A stretch of 64,000 nt of DNA, from assembly GCF_028640845.1 (NCBI RefSeq), contig NC_080542.1:148737298-148801297 (forward strand), in the 5' to 3' direction. A program made the translations under genes and the position numbers. Below the pieces are notes generated by a model. It saw only the letters and a list, made by a program, of their open reading frames with translations. It was not told the DNA's origin and did no database searches. The first letter of the stretch is position 1, and the number at the start of each line of letters is the position of its first letter. Below are positions 1 through 11,212 of the stretch, piece by piece. Origin of the DNA: Ahaetulla prasina (taxonomy: Eukaryota > Chordata > Lepidosauria > Squamata > Colubridae).

Positions 1-30
1 TATTTTATATTATATAAAATATAATATATA

Positions 31-517
<487 letters not shown>

Positions 518-523
518 GTAGAG

Positions 524-961
524 TGTTGCATGGGCCAGGAGGCTGAAGATGATTGAGAAGACTTCACAGCAAACAATGTCCAGAATCAACAGCATAGAAA
601 GTCTAGAATCAACAGCACTTTATTGAGCATCAGACAAAGTTTATATAGTTTCTCAGTTTCTCATGTCTCACCTAACATACATGTTACTTCATTATTGGTT
701 AATTGGTCTCCAAGGCACAATAATTGGTTAGTAATTACATCATTGGCTTTTCGTGAGAATACCTGTTCATGCTAGAAAGCAAAGGCAACAGTGTTTCAGG
801 GCTACAACTTTGTTTCATCCTGTATTCTTGTATATGCTGGGAACGCTGCTTAAATGAGGTTTGCCATCCTAGATAAGAGCGCTACCCACATTCCAAAATG
901 CATACATGATAAATAACAAAATATTTGCCTTTCACAATGTTTGCCTTTCACAAACCCTTCA
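524..961 (-). repeat. ERV 3' LTR
   Basis: This 438-bp LTR is downstream in the provirus's own orientation. It differs from the other LTR by about a dozen substitutions and two short indels by eye. The env frame runs a few codons into its U3 edge (stop at 948). TATA-like and AATAAA elements (the latter at 619-624, minus strand) are conserved with the other LTR. Confidence 0.93.
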
Positions 962-2455
962 TTTCCTCGCTTTTTGTTTTTAATGAAGAAAAGAGAGACT
1001 TTTCAATAGCACGTAATTGAATTGGATGCAAAGTAATTGGAGAAGGCTTACGGAAAAGAGCACAAAATGAAGGAATGCATTGCATAAAACAACCACAACT
1101 TATAAGAAAAACAAATACAATCAAACCATAGAAAAACAAAAGTTTTAGCCAAGAAAAATCAGGTAACCAATTAGTTAACCAATCAAAAGGAGAAAACTTT
1201 TCATGAACATTATCTTTTATGGAAGCCTGTAAATTAGCCAGTTCATCCTCAATAGTTTTATTAAGTGAATGAAAATGCACAGCACAAGCACGCTGACCAA
1301 CCAAAGTACAAAATCCACCTTGACGAGCCAACAAATAGTCTATAGCAAAACGTTGTTGAAGCATATCTTGATTTAATTCTTCAATTTCATTCTGTAAATC
1401 TCTAATGATTGCAGCAGTAACATTGATTGATTTTTCTAAACGACATGTAAGTCCTAAAATAGAATGTCTATTTTCTTGAGCAATTATTCCTGGATATGAT
1501 CCCAAGGTAATGACTCCAGTTATTGCTCCAGTTATTGCACGTCCATAGGTAGACAATGCAGAAAGTTGAGTGTCCATGATGACTTCATCAGAACATGCTG
1601 GTCTCAAGGCTGCACACTTCCTGCGAGCTGATAATCGACCAGGAACACCTATTTGTACTGGTAAAGATAAATATCCAATTGCAGCACATTGATAGTTCTG
1701 AGGGTGTACATTTGTTGCATATTTATCAAAGAAGAACCACATAGTAGGATCTTTTAACTGCCAACCAGCGCAAATTGATCCAACATTAAAAGAATATTTG
1801 GCTTTAAAAAGAGGAAAATTATCAGGATACATATCAGGCACAATATTATGACCTTGTGATGTTTTGTTAATATTACCCCATAACCAATATTTTTGAGTAT
1901 ATGACTATAATTTCCCAAGTTATTTAAAATACGTTTTGCTTTTGGGTAATCAGACCAGTTATTAAGCCAAGTTTGTTTAGCATAACAACAAAAACATAAA
2001 CCTCGAGTAAACTGACTAATACGAAGATAATTCCATTTGACAAAATTCAATTGACTTGGAGGTTTAGAAAATAACCAAGAAGAAGAAATATGTTGAAGTT
2101 GCGAAACAATAAAGGTAGAAGAGGTAATTAGATTAGGAATAAAAGCAACTTGACCAAGAGCCATAGGAATTTCATAATATAAAGTTATGTTACGACCATG
2201 AATTAAAAACATATATTGAGCATGACGAATCTAAAGGTTATGACTGAGGTAAAAAGCAGGAGTTGTTTCAGAAGTAGTAGAAACAGGAGGAGGAAAATAA
2301 AGAAAACAACACAAAAGAATAGTAATAATAGAATCAGCAGTTATAACAGCAAAAACTGCAGCTACAAGATTTTCTGGAGTTTGTGGTAAAGAAGCTTTCT
2401 TTAGTTGTTGTTGAGCTTCATAGGTAGTAGCTTTAACTTGACCCTAAGTCATGGC
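948..2455 (-). pseudogene. env: ERV env (surface and transmembrane subunits)
   Basis: The start overlaps the end of pol near 2455, and frames are interrupted near 2230 and 1850. The C-terminal 297 codons (1841-948) look like a transmembrane subunit. They include a glycine-rich fusion-peptide-like stretch, a heptad-rich region, a two-cysteine loop (C-X7-C, without the third adjacent cysteine of gammaretroviruses), and a hydrophobic anchor near residues 235-255. The surface part is short compared with known betaretroviral Env and carries stops. It is likely decayed or partly deleted. Confidence 0.75.
962..975 (-). other. ERV polypurine tract
   Basis: On the minus strand the 14 bases immediately before the 3' LTR are purine except for one C (AAAAAGCGAGGAAA). 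This is the expected position of the plus-strand primer. It overlaps the end of the env frame, as in related viruses. Confidence 0.6.
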
Positions 2456-4472
2456 AGGAGGACGTGGCGACCTGGGAAGACGAGCCTCCGTTTTGAGATT
2501 CGGATTGAAGTTTGGAATGGGATTGTGAAGACTCTGATGCCATGCCATGATAAGGACGAACACACTGGCCTGGAATCCACACAGCTTGTTTTGTCTGCGG
2601 ATCCTCAATTGCAGCGTAACCACGACCCCAGGTTATAAGTTTAGCAGGTCCACGCCAAGCGGGATCAGGAGGTTGACGATAGAACACCAAAGGTCGAGAG
2701 ACAGGATCCTGAGTATGAAAATGTAAATTGACTGGAATTTCTGAAAAGGAATCTAAAAAGATTAAGTAATTCCAAGCATAAAGAGCAATAGAGATCAAAT
2801 TTTGAACCTTTCGCAGATTGTATGGACCAGATTCAGTTTTCAATAATTTAGTTAATGTAGCTTTAAATGTTCGATGAGCTCGCTCAATTATAGCTTGCCC
2901 TTGATAGTTGTAAGGAATTCCATGAGTCAACTTAACATTCCATTGTTGACAAAAGGAAACAAAGTCCTTACTAGTGTATGCTGGACCGTTGTCTGTTTTC
3001 AGTTGAGTCGGTCGGCCCATTGCAGAAAAAGCAGAAAGACAATGAGACATTGCATCAGAAGTGCGCTCATGTCTAGAAGCAGTAACCCACAAAAAGTGAG
3101 AATATGTGTCAATGGATGCATGCAAATAAGTGTGTGGCTTAAAATTAGGAAATTGTGTGACATCCATTTGCCAAATTTGATTAGCTTTTGTTCCACGAGG
3201 ATTTACTTCCCTAGGAAAAGGAACAGCAAATTGTTGACAAGAAGTACATCCTCGAACAATATCACGAGCCTGAGAAAAAGGAATATGAAATTGTTTAACC
3301 AAAGACTTAGCATTTTGATGAAAATATGAATGACTAGCAACAGGATCAGAAAATAATCTTAAAGCCAAAATGACAGCAGCCAACTCAGAACGTTGAGCAG
3401 ATGTTTGAATTGAAGTATATTTAGAAAACCGTTGTTGACCATCTGTCCAAACTACAACACCTCGAGTAGGTGATCCATCTGTGAAAACTGTTAAAGTTTC
3501 AGGAAGAGGAGAACGAACAAAAATAGAAGAAAAAGAAAGATTTAATGTATTTGTAATGACTATGCGAGGATCTTTAGGCAAAGAATAGCTAATATCACCA
3601 AGATATTGAGAAAAAGCAATCTGATATGAATCAGAGACAGTCATTAAATGTTCATGTTCAAGTTTAGTACGAGTGAAAGCAATACCTTCTAAGTCTTGAC
3701 CTGTTAGTTGTAAAGCACGTGGCCTTGCCTTCATGATTAATTCTTCTAAAGCTGATAAGGAAAAATGTTTCTTGGAGGAGAAGCAGATAAATTTAACCAT
3801 TCATGAATGTGAATTGCCTTTTCAGTAAAGAGAGAATAAAGACAAGCAGTAGGTAGAGGTGATGTTGGAATTACTGCTAATCTGCATAATCCCTTAGCTG
3901 TAGAAGCTATTCTATCAACATATCGCAGTTTAAGTTTAGTTAGAATTTTTTGTAAACAATTCTTCTGCAAAGTGGTGAGAGACACCAAGTCTCCAGGATG
4001 CTTGGAACCTTTTAACAAAGAGAAGAGAGGTAACATTTCTCCTGTAGAGATTTGAAAATATGGACGGGCCCAATTAATGATACCTAACAATTTTTGCCAC
4101 TGAATTAAAGTATATGAAGTTTGTACATTCAGTTCAGGTAAAATAGGAATGGAAGAAGATTATAAAACTTTATGACCTAAATATGTATAAGGTGCAGTGC
4201 GTTGTATTTTTTCAGGAGCTATATAGAGACCCCTGCTGGCCATAGTGGCAGTCAATTTTTTCTAGTGAAGATCATGTTAAAAATCTCCATTTTCCACTTT
4301 TCTTTTTTATAACAAAAACAGGAGTATTCCACGGACTAGTGGAAGGCTCAATGTGGCCAGCATCCAATTGCTCCTGTACTAAGGAATGAAGAGCAATCAA
4401 TTTTTCAGATGATAAAGGCCATTGCTCAATCCACATAGGTGTAGAACAAATCCATTTAAGAGGAAGTGCCAT
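2433..4472 (-). pseudogene. pol: ERV pol (RT, RNase H, integrase) with internal deletions
   Basis: The N-terminal RT fingers are present at 4472-4272 ([19 protein letters not shown]). The palm with the catalytic YxDD box is missing: sequence jumps near 4270 to the RT connection region (GLYIAPEKIQ, then GIINWARPYFQ). RNase H starts well (TVFTDGSPTRG) but is cut short near its middle and joins directly to the integrase zinc-binding domain (H-H-C-C pattern ending GCTSCQQF). The integrase core follows with WQMDVTQF and TDNGPAYTS, then the C-terminal DNA-binding part. At least two internal deletions and several frame changes make this a dead polymerase gene. Confidence 0.88.
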
Positions 4473-5365
4473 CGTCTAAAATCAAATGAGCATTGAGAAG
4501 AGAAAGAAGATCCCTGCCCCATATATTAGTATGAATATCTAAAATGTAAGGTTGTAAAGAAACAGACTTACCTGCAGTTGTGATGGTAATATGATGAACG
4601 CTTTGCCAGGAAGATGTTGACCCACCAATGCCCCACAAGGAATTAACAGCACATTTGGGCCATTGCACGGGCCACTGCAAAAGTGAGATGACAGTAACAT
4701 CGGCACCTGTATCTAATAATCCTTGGAAAGGTTGCTTATTAAGGTATAATGTAAGAAGTGGACGAGAAGAATTAATTGAATGAAGAAGTCCTACAGAAAG
4801 AGAGGTAGAACCAAATCCAGCATCACCACGATGTCCTGTACCTGAAATAGGAACTTTGTAAGGTAAAAAAAGAAGTTGTACAACAGAAGAACCTTTGGAA
4901 AGAAGTTGTGGAATATTAACCCAAATTTGCTCCAGTATAATCAGAATCAATAACTCCTGGAACTACAAAGCATCCCAATTTATGAGCAGAAGAACGTGGT
5001 AAAATAAGACCAACTAGTCCAGAGGGAATAGGACCAGAAAACTGTGAAGGAACAAGTTTAACTTCTAAGGGAAATTTAAAATCCAAATCTTCTTGAGTAA
5101 TTAAATCGATCCCAGCGCTACCGGCTGTGGCTGGGGCGGCACATGAGAGGGAGGAGGAGGAGGGGGAGAAGGCAGGGTCACGGGAAAGGCACGCTTTGTT
5201 TTCTGAGTGGGTGCCACATCCACTGGCAAGTTTCCCCGAAGGAAGACGGCATTGGTTTGCCCAGTGAAAACCCTTTCCACATAAAGGACATTTCTTTGTA
5301 GGACGGTTTAACACCAGTAGATGGTGCTGAATGACAATCTTTTTGAAAATGGCCAAATTTTCCAC
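4456..5365 (-). pseudogene. pro: ERV pro region: dUTPase followed by aspartic protease
   Basis: After the second zinc knuckle the frame reads a dUTPase-like domain (motifs SAGIDL, LPRSSAHK and GVIDSDYTG). The adjoining frame (4950-4456) carries the retroviral aspartic protease active site LLDTGADVTVIS. The order gag, dUTPase, protease is characteristic of betaretroviruses. The two domains lie in frames that overlap near 4916-4950, so the region is split here. Whether the split is a natural frame change or decay cannot be decided from one copy. Confidence 0.85.
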
Positions 5366-6537
5366 ATTTGAAACAATTCCCTTTAGGTTTCTGCCCTTTT
5401 TGAATAGCAGCAGCTAACAAATGCATTTTGTGGGACTGAGATCCTATATCTTGACAAACACGCAGCATATCTGCCAAGGTATAATGATCTGTAGGTTGCA
5501 GAGCACGTTTACAGTCTGTATTAGCATTTTCAATAGCCAACTGACGTAACAATTCTGCAGCCGCTTCCTGATGATCAAATTGCTGACGGATAGCTTTTGA
5601 AAGTCGTTCCACAAAATCAGCATAAGGCTCAGTTGCTCCCTGATGTATGTTAGAAAAATTAGCTTTTGGCTCACCAGTTTGTGGAACTTTCAAAAAGGCT
5701 CTAAAAGCACATTCAGAGACTATAGCTAAAGTAGCAGGAGGAAGAGCAATTGCGTAGGGATAGTTGCAAACTGACCAGATCCAAATAATTGTTCCACTGT
5801 GTAAGCACCACCACCACCCCCAAAGCAGCTGCCTGGGCATGACGAAGATATTCACTTTCCCAAATCACATATTGCATAGAAGAAAGTATCATGCGAAAAA
5901 TTTGCTTCCAGTCCTCAGGCACCATAGTATATCCATTCTTAATTCCTTCTAATAACCCTCTTGTAAAATTTCCACTAACTCCATAATCAGTAATAGCTTT
6001 TTTCAACTCACGTAAAATTTGATATGGCAAACCTTCCCATTCTGCTATCTGTTGTCCAGCTTGCGGTCCTGGATGATATTGCACTGGGCACACAGATAAC
6101 AATTCAGCTAACTCTTCCCCAGAAATAGCAGCATCTTTCTTACAATTTTCCACCATCTTTTGAAAAGAAGATTGTGGAACGATGTCAGGGGGAGGTTTTT
6201 GTCCAGTATCAGGAGGTGCAGAAGGCAACAAAAGTTTAGTTTCAGATACCGGAGGAAGCACTACAGCGGTAGAATGCTGAGGCAAAGGAGGTGATAAAAG
6301 AGAAACTTCCTCATGGCCAAATGTTTCCACAGCATGCCTACACAAATGCCAAGCATGCAAAATTTCTATCTCTGCTCTTGGCTCAGAATGCAAAGCTTCA
6401 CCAATTTTTTTCCACTCTGACAATTTTAAAGAACCGTTTTCAGGATACCATGAACATCTTAAAGCAATTTCTCGTACCAGCCGAAAAAGAGCTTTCTGTG
6501 AAACAACTAAACCTGATCTTTTAACTAGATAAGTCAA
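5178..6537 (-). pseudogene. gag: ERV gag (matrix, capsid, nucleocapsid), frameshifted
   Basis: The first 250 or so codons (6537 to about 5790) look like matrix and N-terminal capsid. A frameshift near 5790 moves the capsid C-terminal part into another frame, where a major-homology-region-like block (Q-G-x-x-E-P-Y-x-x-F-V) is seen. It is followed by a zinc knuckle CFKCGKFGHFQKDC (CX2CX4HX4C). A second knuckle, CPLCGKGFHWANQC, lies just downstream in the frame of the dUTPase block. Gag builds the particle and packages RNA. The frameshift should prevent a full-length Gag from this copy, unless it is a sequencing error. Confidence 0.85.
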
Positions 6538-6656
6538 CTCATTTGCATGCTTTCTCTACTCATGTTAAAGCAAGCACCCCATACTTACAGAAACCTCGAA
6601 AGGTTGAGAAGCCCGAAAACTGAAGGTGCACCTGTCCTCGCCGGACGAAGTAAGGG

Positions 6657-6675
6657 GTCCCTGTTCCGGGCGCCA
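6657..6675 (-). other. ERV primer-binding site, tRNA-Lys type
   Basis: Two bases inside the 5' LTR, the minus strand reads TGGCGCCCGGAACAGGGAC. This matches the 3' end complement of tRNA-Lys3 except for one extra G. Lys primers are common in betaretroviruses and lentiviruses; the gag and dUTPase content favours the former. Confidence 0.85.
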
Positions 6676-6677
6676 AA

Positions 6678-7116
6678 TGTTGCATGGGCCAGGAGGCTGA
6701 AGATGATTGAGAAGACTACAGCAAACAATGTCCAGAATCAACAGCATAGAAAGTCTAGAATCAACAGCACTTTATTGAGCATCAGACAAAGTTTATATAG
6801 TTTCTCAGTTTCTCATTTCTCACCTACTATACGTGTTACTTCATTATTGGTTAATTGGTCTCCAAGGCACAATAATTGGTTAGTAATTACATCATTGGCT
6901 TTTCGTGAGAATACCTGTTCATGCTAGAAAGCAAATGCAACAGTGTTTCAGGGCTACAACTTTTTTTCATCCTGTATTCTTGTATATGCTGGGAACACTG
7001 CTTAAATGAGGTTTGCCATCCAAGATAAGAGCGCTACCCGCATTCCAAAATGCATACATGATGAACAACAAAATGTTGTTTGCCTTTCACAATGTTTGCC
7101 TTTCACAAACCCTTCA
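6678..7116 (-). repeat. ERV 5' LTR
   Basis: This 439-bp LTR is upstream in the provirus's orientation. On the minus strand TATATAA lies at 6799-6793 and AATAAA at 6776-6771, only about 16 bases apart. The poly(A) signal therefore lies at or before the expected cap site, which implies a very short R region as in betaretroviruses. The GTAGAG target duplication follows at 7117-7122. Confidence 0.93.
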
Positions 7117-7199
7117 GTAGAGCTATGAAAAATACAAAGGCTTCAGACTACTATAAATAATTATACAATCTAGTAAATAATACAAGAGTTCATTAGTAT

Positions 7200-7347
7200 A
7201 AATACCTGATGACTATCGTTACAACACTTATGATTCTTGATGAATATATCTTTTCTTTTATGTATACTGAGAGCGTATGCCCCAAAGACAAATTCCTTGT
7301 GTGTCCAATCACACTTGGCCAATAAAGAATTCTCTTCTATTCCATTC
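7200..7347 (+). mobile_element. CR1/L3-type (Snake1-like) LINE 3' tail
   Basis: The sequence matches the reverse complement of the LINE tails at 8276, 8862, 33802 and 54733, ending in the conserved CACTTGGCCAATAAAGAAT and a degenerate ATTCT run. It is only the 3' UTR. 7123-7199 holds nothing recognisable. Confidence 0.8.
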
Positions 7348-7910
7348 CAATTCTTTGGCGCTCAGCCTTCCTTATGGTCCAAATTTCACAGCCATACATT
7401 GCAACTGGAAAAACCAGACCCTTGGCTATACACACTTTTGTTGGCAGGGTGATGTCTCTGCTTTTTAGTATGCTGTCTAGCTTTGCCATAGCTTTCCTCC
7501 CCAGGAACAAGCATCTTTTAATTTCTTGGCTGCAGTCTCCATCTGCAGTGATCTTGGAGCCCAGGAAGATAAAATCTGTCACTACCTCCAATTCTTCCCC
7601 ATCTATTTGCCAGGAATTGAGAGGGCAGGATGCCATGGTTTTAGTTTTCTTAATGTTGAGTTTCAAGCCAACTTTTGCACTCTCCTCCTTCACCCACATC
7701 AAGAGGCTCTTTAGTTCCTCTTCGCTTTCTGCCATTAGAATGGTATCATCTGCATATTTGAGGTTGTTGATATTTCTCCTGGCATGCTTAATTCCAACTT
7801 TTGATTCATCCAGCCCCGCCTTTCTCATGATGTGCTCTGCATATAAGCTAAATAGTTGGGGAGATAGTATACAGCCTTGCCGGACTCCTTTCCCAATTTT
7901 GAGTTCTCAC
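7348..7910 (-). mobile_element. Bov-B (RTE clade) LINE reverse transcriptase fragment
   Basis: Minus-strand translation gives GCILSPQLF, then NNLKYADDTILMAESEEEL, then VTDFIFLGSKITADGDCS and YGCEIWT. These are diagnostic blocks of the Bov-B RT palm and thumb, including the YADD catalytic box. The 163-codon frame at 7828-7337 is intact, and the upstream GC(I)LSP part follows without an obvious break. It is a 5'-truncated fragment. Confidence 0.92.
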
Positions 7911-8056
7911 TGTCGCTTCTTGACCTGCATACAGGTTTCTCAAGAGACAAATAAGACAAATCTTATTTAAGAACTTGCCACAATTTGTTGTGATCCACAT
8001 AAAGGAAATAAATAAAGGTTATTCTTTTATAAATTGTAACAAATATAATACCAAAG

Positions 8057-8779
8057 TGTGAGACTATCTGTTTGCTGTTTTCTGACTATGCAAAGTGACT
8101 ACAATTGGTAATGTAATCAATTGTGGAGACAACGTATTATGACTTGATAAGAGCTCCCCAGAGACAGAAACTTATGCCTGAGCCAAAAATCCTATCAGGA
8201 GACAGGAACATTGGCCCAAGGTGAAAATTATAAGTAAATAAGAAAAGATATCAGAGAATGGACGGAAATTGCCAAGATAGAATAGAATAGAATAGAATTT
8301 TATTGGCCAAGTGTGATTGGACACACAAGGAATTTGTCTTGGTGCATATGCTCTCAGTGTACATAAAAGAAAAGATACGTTCATCAAGGTACAACATTTA
8401 CAACACAATTGATGATCAATATATCAATATAAATCATAAGGATTGCCAGCAACAAGTTATAGTCATACAGTCATAAGTGGAAAGAGATTGGTGATGGGAA
8501 CTATGAAGATGACCCTTAAAGGTGTAAAACAACTAAAAGGACAAAGTGGGTAAGGGGGGAATTTCTTAGGCGTGGCGTGCATTGTGTAGGAGTATAAAAT
8601 GTGTAGCTTGAAAACTGCTTCTTGCGCTCTTTGAACTCAATCCAAATGGGAAGAGTCTAAGAGGCCACGCTTGCAACCGCTTTTTTTTATTTTCATATTT
8701 TTTTACAATAAATCTTTGATTTTGTTAATCAGATTTGTCTTGGAGTTGTGAATATCAAATTTGGGTTTTAAATCTCACA
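8057..8779 (+). mobile_element. Probable solo LTR, split by a LINE tail
   Basis: The ends form a short inverted repeat, TGTGAGA...TCTCACA, with TG...CA termini. Inside are TATAAAA near 8593 and AATAAA near 8708, in the right order for a U3-R-U5 LTR on the + strand. A Snake1-type LINE tail (8276-8510) sits inside, leaving about 480 bp of LTR. No convincing target duplication was found, so the call is an inference. Confidence 0.55.
8276..8510 (-). mobile_element. CR1/L3-type (Snake1-like) LINE 3' tail
   Basis: It starts on the + strand with AATAG repeats, then TTTTATTGGCCAAGTGTG. It is a short 5'-truncated minus-strand insertion inside the LTR at 8057-8779, so it is younger than that LTR. Confidence 0.85.
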
Positions 8780-8861
8780 CACACAATCAAAGGCTTTGAT
8801 TGTCAATGAAGCAGAAGTAGACGAAGATCTATGAAAATCAGAAAGAATACAGTGGCTCCTA

Positions 8862-9478
8862 GTAGAATAGAATAGAATAGAATAGAATTTTTTATTGGCC
8901 AAGTGTGATTGGACACACAAGGAATTTGTTTTAGTGCATATGCTCTCAGTGTACATAAAAGAAAAGATACCTTCATCAAGGTACAACATTTACAACACAA
9001 TTGATGGTCAATATATCAATATAAATCATAAGGATTGCCAGCAACAAGTTATAGTCATACAGTCATAAGTGGAAAGAGATTGGTGATGGGAACTATGAGA
9101 AGATTAATAGTAGTGCAGATTCAGTAAATAGTTTGACAGTGTTGAGGGAATTATTTGTTTAGCAGAGTGATGGCCTTCGGGAAAAATCTGTTCTTGTGTC
9201 TAGTTGTTCTGGTGTGCAGTGCTCTATAGTGTCGTTTTGAGGGTGGGAGTTGAAACAGTTTATGTCCAGGATGCGAGGGGTCTGTAAATATTTTCACGGC
9301 CCTCTTCTTGATTCGTGCAGTATACAGGTCCTCAATGGAAGGCAGGTTGGTAGCAATTATTTTTTCTGCAGTTCTAATTATCCTCTGAAGTCTGTGTTTT
9401 TCTTGTTGGGTTGCAGAACCGAACCAGACAGTTATAGAGGTGCAAATGACAGACTCAATCATTCCTCTGTAGAATAGT
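8862..9478 (-). mobile_element. CR1/L3-type (Snake1-like) LINE, C-terminal ORF plus 3' tail
   Basis: On the minus strand it encodes about 100 codons of the ORF2 C-terminus ([47 protein letters not shown]) ending at a stop near 9151. The 3' UTR and an AATAG array follow at 8862-8886. 9480-9620 holds only short TTG/TTA runs. Confidence 0.9.
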
Positions 9479-9625
9479 CTTTAGAATTCTAGCAAATAAT
9501 ATATTAAGGAAAGTAACTGTAATAAAAATTATTGTTTGTTGTTGTTGTTGTTTTTTATTGTTGTTAGTGATATTATTATTATCATCACCATCATGTTGTC
9601 TGTTTTCTATTAAGTGCAACTTCAG

Positions 9626-10047
9626 ACCGAAAATAGTAAGTCCGTCCTTCGTCTCTTGGTCCCACCCCACGGAGTCCAAACCCCGATCATGATTGGTTGA
9701 ACGCCTGGATTCTTCCGACTTGGAGCGCCTGAAGTGCCAGAAAAAAACTACAAGCTCATTGAGGGCGGCAAGTAATACCGGAAATAGTAAGATGATACTC
9801 CCTCTCTTGGTCCCGCCCCCTGTAGTGATTGGTCGGACGCCTGAGTCTATTCGAGCTCCCGACAGCGGGAGGAAAAACTGGAAGCCCATTGAACACGGCA
9901 GGTCACGTGCGCAGAAGGGGCGGAGAGTTGGAAGCGCGCAGAGGGAAGAAACGGCGAGAGGAGCAACCGGACGGCCTGCAACGTGGATCCGCCGCCATCC
10001 GAAGCGGAGAAGCGCTGAAGGACGCCGGGCTCGGTGAACCCAAGCGG
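9626..10047 (+). promoter_or_regulatory. GC-rich, CpG-rich promoter-like block with duplicated CCAAT module and candidate first exon
   Basis: A module of about 150 bp is present twice in tandem (9626-9776 and 9777 to about 9905). Each copy starts ACCG(A/G)AAATAGTAAG, then CTCTTGGTCCC(A/G)CC, an inverted CCAAT box (GATTGGT) and an (A)GG/CAAAAA block ending CGGCA. After it come an E-box CACGTG (9904-9909), a GC box (9916-9925) and a CpG-dense stretch ending at a good splice donor, GCGG|GTGAGT at 10047/10048. This looks like the promoter and first exon of a transcript on the + strand. The partner gene is not identifiable. In mammals the SNHG15 snoRNA host lies upstream of MYO1G, which is one possibility only. 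Confidence 0.55.
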
Positions 10048-10194
10048 GTGAGTCTCTGGCGGGGTTGCGGGAGGGACTCTTGGACCCCGAAAGACTCGGG
10101 TTTTGACCTCGTACCGGAGGCCGCTTGACCGGGCTTACCTCCCTCCCTCCCCGCCGGACTACCATCTCCAGCAGACCACGTGGCGCCATCAAAG

Positions 10195-10257
10195 CTGGCT
10201 GAGGAACTCTGGGAGTTGAAGTCCACAGGTCTTAAAGGGACGGAGGTTGGAGACCCC
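10195..10257 (+). mobile_element. hAT-type palindromic MITE, right arm only
   Basis: The stretch from GGCTGAGGAACTCTGGGAGT to GGTTGGAGACCCCTGG matches one arm and the terminal inverted repeat of the complete element at 13449-13593. Confidence 0.7.
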
Positions 10258-10437
10258 TGGACTAGGCTGGCGGGTTTGGAGCCGAGGTGGATGGCCACGT
10301 GGCCTGGGACGGGGTGGGGGAGGGGGAGGGTTAAGGGGAGATAGAACTCGCTGAGGACTAGTGACTTGACCATCTCTGTTAAAAAGAAAGCTGTGAAGGT
10401 TTAGGAGCCACTCGTTCGCTCTTGGGCTGCGGGAATT

Positions 10438-10720
10438 GTGTGTGTGTGTGTGTGTGTGCGCACATTGGGTGCGTGTTCGGGAATGAAAGTGTAGAATGCT
10501 GGAAACGTAGATCGGTATTCATACACATAAGCATATCATTTCTATCTAATCTATATCTACCCATCTATATCCATATCCATATCCATCTATCTATGTACGT
10601 ATATATATAATCTATATCCATCATTTATCTATCTATTATATAGATATATATTCTATTTAATATTTGCATATCTAATCTGTATGCATCAATCAATAGATTA
10701 TTTAATAGTTGTATATCTAT
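10438..10720. repeat. TG microsatellite followed by AT/ATCC-rich simple repeats
   Basis: A (TG)n run at 10438-10458 is followed, from about 10530, by degenerate ATCT/ATCC/TATA tetramers. No coding signal. Confidence 0.8.
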
Positions 10721-10734
10721 TATTATTATTTTTT

Positions 10735-10975
10735 TATTATTATTATTTTAATTTGTATACCGCCCTTCTCCCGAAGGACTCAGGGCGGTGAACAGGCAGG
10801 TAAAATACAAATATACACAATAGTTAAAACAACCCTTAAAAAACTGATTAAATTAGCCCAAGTATTAAAATAACTTACACCCCTATAAAATTACAAAAAT
10901 TTAAAAAACCCATCGAATTCAATTAAAATAAAAAGATAAAAATCTAAAGATAAAAATCAAGCTAATCCAGTCTAA
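10735..10975 (-). mobile_element. L2-like LINE 3' end
   Basis: The inverted form of the tail ACCGCCCTGAGTCCTTCGGG is seen at about 10760-10790, followed by the AT-rich 3' UTR. The same tail ends the near-full-length element at 60104-63840. Confidence 0.8.
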
Positions 10976-10984
10976 TCTATGGAT

Positions 10985-10987
<3 letters not shown>

Positions 10988-11062
<75 letters not shown>
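10988..11062. repeat. (AT)n microsatellite
   Basis: About 75 bases of uninterrupted AT dinucleotide. Confidence 0.95.
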
Positions 11063-11064
<2 letters not shown>

Positions 11065-11212
11065 ATATTTCTATATACCAATAGATATTAAACATACCGA
11101 TACACATATATATGTAATATCTATCAGTATCTTATCACATTTTACATCTGTATATGCACATAGACAGTCCATAGTGTTGTAATGTTGTGTTCATTTCCCA
11201 TTTGTCTACAGG

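Larger units (their letters stand above)
518..7122 (-). mobile_element. Endogenous retrovirus, class II (betaretrovirus-like), defective provirus
   Basis: A complete LTR-internal-LTR provirus lies on the minus strand. Its LTRs (524-961 and 6678-7116) are about 97% identical by eye, both TG...CA. The outer flanks carry the same 6 bases, GTAGAG (518-523 and 7117-7122), a target duplication length usual for betaretroviruses. Minus-strand order is PBS, gag (two zinc knuckles), dUTPase, protease, RT, RNase H, integrase, env, PPT. A dUTPase before the protease, a tRNA-Lys-type PBS and two zinc knuckles all point to class II. Reading frames are broken by frameshifts and stops, and RT and RNase H carry internal deletions, so this copy cannot make a working polymerase. 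Near-identical LTRs suggest a geologically recent insertion. Confidence 0.95.

Noticed and set aside
9455..10373. Long frames on both strands over the CpG-rich block (245, 156, 114, 99 codons)
   Set aside because: Stop-poor GC-rich DNA yields such frames. They overlap each other, with no homology or start context.
10979..11182. Open frames on both strands made of IYIYIY
   Set aside because: They are translations of the AT microsatellite.
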